Positions 57,751 to 64,000 of a DNA stretch of 64,000 bases are shown piece by piece (the first letter of the stretch is position 1; the number at the start of each line of letters is the position of its first letter). The stretch lies in assembly GCA_014529385.2 (NCBI GenBank), contig CM043952.1, positions 156,773,057-156,837,056 of the forward strand. The letters run 5' to 3'. Source of the stretch: Adiantum capillus-veneris. Taxonomy: Eukaryota; Streptophyta; Polypodiopsida; Polypodiales; Pteridaceae. Under the pieces are notes generated by a model. It ran no database searches and was not told where the DNA came from. It saw only the letters and a program-made list of their open reading frames with translations. The position numbers and the translations under genes were made by a program.

Positions 57751-58539
57751 TTCTCCTTTTCCCTTTTACTTCAAACACCTGGGGTTTGGCTTCTGGTGAT
57801 CGGAACACCAAATGGAAAAATTAGGGCGAACACCACCGTCGTGGATTTTGACTTGTGCCTTCCTTGCCACATCTTAGGTTTCTCGGTCCCGCACCTCCCT
57901 CCGAGCCGAAGCCCGTCCTTTTTAACTTTCCATCAAGGACCCGGATTAAAAAGCCGTTGATTCCTAATAGACCCACATGGTAAGAACTACCCCCAAGAAC
58001 TCCAACGAGGCCCAAAAACTATCAGATGGCACGTTTTCCAATATGACAAGATGGGCACACAATTGGCCCCCAATAAACTTTTAAAAGGCCACAACTTTCC
58101 CCTGGGGCTCGGATTGACAATATGAGAAGACCAACATGGTCCACAATTCAAGCTTCACATGCCCATATGCTGACGTCAACTTTGACCATCTATCCTATCC
58201 ATTGAGGATCTGCAAAACCTTCCAACTTTGAACTAGCATATCTTTCACACTGAAGCTCCTTTTGACGAGCCGTCTGGATGGGACTCTAGAGCATCTTGAA
58301 TGCTACATTCTAGGGCACGTTCCCCATATTTTCGACACCTTGATTTGACATCTCGATTATCTCAATTTGGAGGCCTCTGTGATAAAATACCACTTTGAGC
58401 ATACATTTTTGCCGCCACTGTCTTGATCGGGTCTCCTACATTGGCTTTAGCCCTTTACCATGCACCTGTCTGTATACACAACATTGCACTTAAACACTTT
58501 CCAACACAGACCAACTTTGGTTTCACCATCACTGCCCAC
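56640..58539 (-). repeat. Probable LTR/5' region of the minus-strand gypsy
   Basis: Non-coding, with a CT-rich tract at 57240-57490 and a 27-base poly-C at 57720-57746. Its position upstream of the PBS suggests LTR. I could not fix its start, and G2 is inserted at its right edge. Confidence 0.4.
57720..57746 (+). repeat. Poly-C run of 27 bases
   Basis: Uninterrupted C from 57720 to 57746. Confidence 0.97.
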
Positions 58540-59417
58540 TGTTGGAGCCCCATTGGTCCAAATGTTGTAATGAGCCCATCTTGTAAAGCATATCAAATTC
58601 CATTTTTTATGTCAAAGACGTCTTATCATTTTGATCCATTCGTCTGGATTATGTAAATATTAGTCAGTTAGTCAGGACTCAGATTTATTCGCACTTTGTA
58701 ATCATGAGCAAGAGAACCCCATGTACATTTTTGAGCTAAGGTGACTAAAGTATAAAAGTCACCTTAGAACCATTTTTTGAAAACATTTTTTTGAAGATTA
58801 ATTCTGTGTCGTACGAGTCTGAGAGGGAGAGAGAGAGAGTGAGTGTGTCTTATCCTCTTCGCTACGCGCTTCTCCCTCACCGGATTCACGACACGACCAC
58901 ACCATCGCAGTAGTCTCTCCGAGAGCTACGCGCCCACGCCACGCATTCGCCGTTTCGAGTTGATCGCGATCGATTCTTCCTCGAGCTTGTTTTGCTTGTA
59001 AGTAGCACAAACGGTGTCTGTTTTCAATAAGCAAGTGCTTCATGGAATGAAAAAGAGATTAGCTACACATAGATACCGATAAACTTAAGTTTCGCCCACT
59101 TTTGGATTATGACCTGTTGGTCTATCGTGATAGTATTCGAGATAGCTAGGGTTCAAAACTGGTGAGATTAGACTTATAGGTAAGTATGCCCTAGTGAGAG
59201 AATGATGCCTAGTAAGTTTGATGCGATTCCGAGTTCATTGGACGTGTAAATGGTGTTGTGAGCGTTTAGGGATAGAGTGGGTTGCATTCTACCAGGGTTA
59301 GTGATTGATGCATCATAAAAGTGCGTATGTGTAGATTGGTCTCAGCCTGACAAGCTAACGAGATTGCCTAGTTGTCTGTGTCGTGCTCGTGAGTATGAAC
59401 AGGGGAGTCCTAAAACA
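58540..59417 (+). repeat. 5' LTR of G2 (Athila/Tat-like)
   Basis: It starts TGTTGGAGCCCC, has TATAAAAG at 58751-58758 and a GA-rich start of R, and ends AAAACA next to the PBS; 878 bp. It is collinear with the G1 LTR. A palindrome-like GGTCTATCGTGATAGTAT lies at 59119-59136. Confidence 0.85.
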
Positions 59418-59418
59418 T

Positions 59419-59437
59419 TGGTGCCGCTGCCGGGGAC
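59419..59437 (+). promoter_or_regulatory. Primer-binding site of G2, tRNA-Asp type
   Basis: TGGTGCCGCTGCCGGGGAC; differs from the G1 site by one C-to-T. Confidence 0.88.
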
Positions 59438-60937
59438 ACAAGACCTTAAGTAGGGAGATCTACGTCACTCGTGTGATGGTTAGCTTACTTTAGTTTTGAC
59501 TAGAGAGAGCTTAAACTTTTAGAACAAGATCCAGGATAGAGTATCCTGAGGTCTAGTGGATAGCTAGGAAGCCTCTGTCTTGCCGAAGGTCTGCGACTAG
59601 TTAGATTTAGTTAAATAGGATAATGTGGAGTTATGGTTTTTGGTTTTGAGTGCTTGTTATACTTGTGAAGAAATAGAGTAGAAAAACGCTATAAAACCGC
59701 AAAAAAAAAAGAAAAAAAGAAACAAGTGATTGTCATAAGGAAACACTAAGTGAACCTAAAGAGGCCAAGATGAGATATAACCATTAGCCAAGGGTAAAAT
59801 GACTGTGTCATGAGGTATGAATGATGTGCACAAGTTTAAGATGCAGTGTCATCAAATTTGCATCACTTCAAGTGCAATGGAGTTGTGAATTGTCACAGAA
59901 AAGTGAAATTTGTGAAGTGCTTGAGTTTGAGGACAAAATAAGTCCAAACTTCATAAAACTTGGGGGATAGACTTATATGGACACAAGGAACAAGACTATG
60001 CAAAAACAGACAAAAAATTAAGTCCCCATTGCTCACTGCCTGGTCTATTGCGATAGACTGGTGAAGGTGGTGTTTGTCTAGCAACAAGCAAAAAACCCTT
60101 ATACCACAAGCTTAACACATCAATACAAGGGTACTCACAAAAATTGAGTGAATTTGAACACCAATTTTGACCCCAAAACTTCAAAACTGGTGTTTGGAGT
60201 CTGAATTCAGAGACAAGGGCAAGAAGTCTTGGACCAAATGTCCAAACAGTGCCAAAATTGGTCAATGCACTACACAAGGGGAGGCTAAACCAACTGTGGA
60301 GAAAACTTTGGAAAAAAGCTGAAAATGGAGAAAGTGCTCAGTCTATCGCGATAGACCAAGGAAATTTCTGCTGGGGAACTTTTCTTTCAAATTTTCCCTA
60401 GGGAGAGCCTTATCAGGGCCTAAATAGCAGACACACCAAAATTCAAGGCATTTAGATCACTGAAGGTCAAGTTGAGGGTCAGATAGAGAATCAAGTTCCG
60501 ACTGAAATACTAAAATGGGACCAAAACCCAACCCAAGTGTCCAAACTTCACAAAACTTGGGGGATAGGCTATAGAGGGTAACTGGAACTCAAGGGTAAAG
60601 TCACAATTTTGAATTGACTTGTGCTAGAGCAAAGTATCAGTCTATCGCGATAGACTAAGGAAGTAGTGAATCAGACACTTTTTGCAATTTGTGACTATAC
60701 TGCTAGGACATACTCTCTATATAGATCCCAGCCGTCATTTCATAATTGAAATTGGACCACCAGAAGACTGACTAAGTGGCTGCTGTATACACTTGAAAGA
60801 TTTTTTGGTAATTCAGGGAAAACACTTGTGAACAGACTAACCATCCTTGTGTAGATACCAGAAGGAGGTCATCACAAAGCTATACAGGAAGAAGGAGTCT
60901 AGGTGAGCTTTAAGTTTGCAACAAAACTTTCATTCTT
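59438..60937 (+). other. Untranslated leader of G2 with palindromes
   Basis: 1.5 kb without coding. It holds an A-rich stretch near 59700 and three CGCG-centred palindromes. Confidence 0.75.
60042..60656. repeat. Three 18-bp palindromes in the G2 leader
   Basis: AGTCTATCGCGATAGACT is exact at 60639-60656. 60340-60357 has one end change, and 60042-60059 has two changes, including TCGCGA to TTGCGA. Starts are 298 and 299 bp apart. Confidence 0.93.
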
Positions 60938-63900
60938 ATGTATTTAAGGTCAAGAGCCTTTGTTAAGTCGGGAGCTAAAAGTGTCAAAAGTCAAATTAGC
61001 ACCACGTCCACAGAAGAGAGTGTAACTCAGACGAGACTAGACCCATTGGCACCAATCATTGAAGAGGGTAGTGATACTGACACTTCGTCGGAAAAGTCCT
61101 TCTTCATGATGGGGAGTCAACAGCCAGTAGGTTTCAACGGTGAAGGACCAATGCCAGGAGGGAGAACCTCCCTACATCCTTTAAACGAAACCCAGTTCAC
61201 TATAATCCTCTTGGAAGGAACTAACTCAAGGGGAGCCCTAGTCTATTCTGACTATCAGGGACGCAAGTGTATTTGTATTGAAGAAAGACCGGCTCAGAGA
61301 CTAGAGATAATTTGACTCTACGATGATGGAGACAGATTTAGAGACGAAAAGGGAAACCACTATCTGATAGTGAGTAACCCTGAGTATTACAACAGATATG
61401 GGGATAACGTGGCAAAAGGGAAAATGGTTTCAGAAACCCAAGAACCGCCTCCTAACATTGATCGACCTGGAGCGCTTTTTATGTATGATAGGAAAACAAC
61501 CAGGGTCCCAACCTATAATGAGAATGTAGGGATTTACAAGCATGAAAGCGAGGGAATATTCTCTTACTTTCGATGCAAGGAACCTACCCAAATGAATTAA
61601 GCAAAGACAAGGTTCTTTACTTATTTTCTTATGAAACTGCTATGGTGAAGGATATTGTTTTTGTTGACAGATACGGGCAAGAATACAAACGTATTCTCCC
61701 AGAAGAGGTTGAAAAGGCAACAGTTCCGGGAGCATCGACCTATGGCCCCGACGAGGTACCAAGAGCCACCTACACCCCTAGCAAGTCGACTAATCCCTTT
61801 TCAGAAGAGTATGATGTTACCTCACATTCTACCCGACCACCGACATCCAACTACCAGGACCAACCAGTTACTCAGCCATCACTGCAGGCATGGCTTCGAC
61901 AGAGTGCTACATTAGAACAAGACCGAACCCGAGAGGGTTATCAAACCGCACGAGGGTTAAGGGATTTACAAGAACCACCACTCTATGCACAGTATCAAGG
62001 AGAGAGTAAGCCAAGGACTCAGGGGTCAACTGAGCTTGGAAGAACACCCCGAGAATGAGTTCGGAGAGATCAACCATCTCTCACGAGAACTGCTAGAAAT
62101 TATGGATTAGGAGCACCATTGGGAGAGGAACCTGGCCACTACAGGAGACCAGAGGAGGTATATTGACTAGGACGGGGGGATCCCATGATGAGATTTGGAG
62201 ACCATCCTGGAATTAGAACTTCTCAATTGCAAAAATGGGTAAACAAGAAATATACGGGAAGCAGGGATCCAAGAGATCATGTAGCAGCCTTTGTGCGTGT
62301 AATTAGAGCTGAAGAGGTGCTGGAATTTCCTACCCAATTTGCAGGATTCGGTTTAACCTTAGAGGATGATGCGGCTACATGGTTTGACTCGGTGGAGCGA
62401 AGAGACTTTGAGTCTATGGAGGAAGTGTTTGACGAGTTTATCGAGGAATTCTCACAAAGGGGGATAGCTCATAATATAGTCTCGCAAATCCATAAATTCA
62501 AACAAAAAGATGGAGAGTCCGTGCGGAAGGCCGCCCTCCGATTAAAAACATATGTTAAGTTTTGTCTCGTGGAAGAACTGCCAACTCAGTCCAGACTTAT
62601 GCTTATATTTATCCAAGGACTAAGGAATGTAGATCTTCAAAAGGACTTACATATGAAAAGGAGCACTACGTTGAATGATTTAACCAAGGAAGCTCTATAC
62701 CTTGTGGACAATTGTGTGGTCTACAAAGAGGGTGAGTTCAAGGATCTTGACAATGATTCTTCCTCACAACAAAGTGGAGGCAAGTCTGCTAAGACAACAC
62801 TGAAGGGGGAAGTAGCGGTAAGCCAAGAGCAGCTTGTAGAGGAAGTGCTTAAAAAGATTAACTTGTATTCCAAACCACAAGCTAAACAACCAAAATGGTG
62901 TGCGATTGAACAAAAATGGACAAACCATGGGACGGAGGAGTGTTATTATAACAAGGGATATGTGAGAGAACGACCATATGCTCCGCAAGCTCAGGCGACA
63001 TCTCCTCAAGTCCCACCGATGCCTAGATATCAAACAGGCAACCTACCAGGACCTGTAGGCGTAGAAAGACCACAACCAGTGTTGGGACAACAACCACCTC
63101 TACCAGGATTACGACCAGTCGGCATAAGATACACACCCACAGTAACTGAGTAGGATGAGAAGGCTTTGGTACCTATGCATGCATACTACAACGAGCCCAA
63201 TGGATATGCGGCGAACTCTGTCTATTATCCACCGGACGAACCCTCTACACCAGAACCATGGAGCATGATAGGAAATACAGGACCACCAACTGCTGCACAG
63301 GCAGCGGGAGAAGGACGATATAGCTTGGATGAAAAAACACTGTTGTTCATAGCCAACGGAGGCATGAGCGAGCAAAGAATTACACACCAACAAAGAGGAG
63401 CCCCAGGAGCACCTCAACAGCCTAAAGGACCATGCTACAAGTGTGGAGGAGACCATTGGCTGAGGGACTGCCCTCATGACGAAATCATTAGGGTCAATGC
63501 ATATTGCACGGAGTGTGGAATTACTCACTTGATCCCTGATTGCCCTAAAAACTCGAGCAAAGGAGCAAAAACTACCTTGAATATGCTGGGAGCGCTACCG
63601 TCCAGTGGAGGGTCAGAAAACGAAACTCCGATTCCTGTTAAGGTCTCGACGAGAGCCCAAGCAAGGAAAAATGACAATCAGTCCAAGAGTAACAATCAAA
63701 ATCAAGAAGAAATCAAGACTGACAAGTCTAGCATCAGTCGTGATAATCCTTGGAAAGAACGAAGAGCGAAAATGAAAGCTAGACGTGAGCGAAAACAAAA
63801 AGATGTAGAAGCTGAGCTAACGATAGCTCGAGAGCAACTTAAACAGCAAAGAGAGTCCGACTCTCTAAAATCAATGGAAGGACCAAAGAGTGCAAGCTCA

Positions 63901-64000
63901 GGAGGGTCGGTATTGGTAGATAAGATCAATGAACCCTTAGATGCAATCTTGCAAGCATATGAAGCAAGATTGAAGAACAGACACACCCTAGAGCAAAGGT
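60938..64000 (+). pseudogene. G2 gag, continuing beyond the window
   Basis: The first frame starts ATG 60938 and has a stop at 61313-61315. It shifts frame near 61590 and continues to 64000 with stops at 62056-62058, near 62164 and at 63151-63153. Domains: an N-terminal region; capsid (62215-62700: LQKWVNKKYTGSRDPRDHV, LTLEDDAATWFDSVERRDFE, FDEFIEEFSQRGIAHNIV); a Pro-rich linker; two zinc knuckles CYKCGGDHWLRDC and CTECGITHLIPDC near 63430-63545; then a Lys/Arg/Glu coiled coil. It is collinear with the G1 protein and more complete in the knuckle region. Protease would lie outside the window. Confidence 0.88.

Overview
The window looks like nuclear DNA from a land plant with a large, repeat-filled genome. 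A fern or other seed-free vascular plant is a guess, not shown. The evidence is plant-type retrotransposon gag and pol, primer-binding sites for initiator-Met and Asp-like tRNAs, long CT/GA microsatellites and layered nested insertions. I found no convincing single-copy host gene and no rRNA or tRNA gene. Nearly every recognisable coding stretch belongs to a mobile element, and most carry stops or frameshifts.

Layout. 1-3879 is the 3' end of an Athila/Tat-like Ty3/gypsy element (G0): an extra coiled-coil ORF in the env position, a polypurine tract and the 3' LTR. 3880-7975 is a decayed LINE (endonuclease, then reverse transcriptase) split by a 1.9-kb non-autonomous LTR element with a CCATT target duplication. 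7976-9590 is a Ty3/gypsy pol tail and its LTR (family X). 11170-12342 (minus) is a Ty1/copia remnant in which gag leads straight to a polypurine tract and LTR. 13240-18228 (minus) is a Ty3/gypsy remnant (E-minus); its 5' LTR is interrupted by the composite element that follows.

18249-32285 is a 14-kb composite. A Ty1/copia element (C1) has matching LTRs and a TCTCT target duplication. Inside it lie the 5' half of a second copia (C2, LTR to start of integrase) and then the 5' half of an Athila/Tat-like gypsy element (G1, LTR-PBS-leader-gag-protease). C1 resumes in its own gag at about 28440 and runs through protease, integrase, RT and RNase H. 32286-38722 holds the rest of the E-minus LTR, a second copy of a 1.6-kb unidentified module, and a minus-strand family-X LTR split by a 3.1-kb LTR element with acidic ORFs of unknown function. 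38740-40733 (minus) is another gag-only copia. 41300-46140 has a degenerate LTR/PBS and a LINE with ORF1 and the endonuclease of ORF2. 46497-53086 is a DNA-transposon-like gene with 180-bp tandem repeats in a probable intron. 55500-58539 (minus) is a gypsy gag and LTR. 58540-64000 is the 5' part of another Athila/Tat-like element (G2), leaving the window inside gag.

The most unusual signal is in the Athila/Tat-like group. The G1 leader carries eight copies of a 24-bp palindrome with a central CGCG, at spacings near 125 or 285-290 bp, in otherwise divergent sequence. The G2 leader carries three copies of a different CGCG-centred palindrome, 298-299 bp apart. Each element's own LTR has a partial or decayed version of its palindrome at an equivalent place, and the G0 LTR has a third palindrome in that slot. 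All sites lie downstream of the LTR TATA box, so they would be in the RNA leader. This suggests family-specific self-complementary tags, perhaps for genome dimerisation, packaging or a DNA-binding factor. The function is inference.
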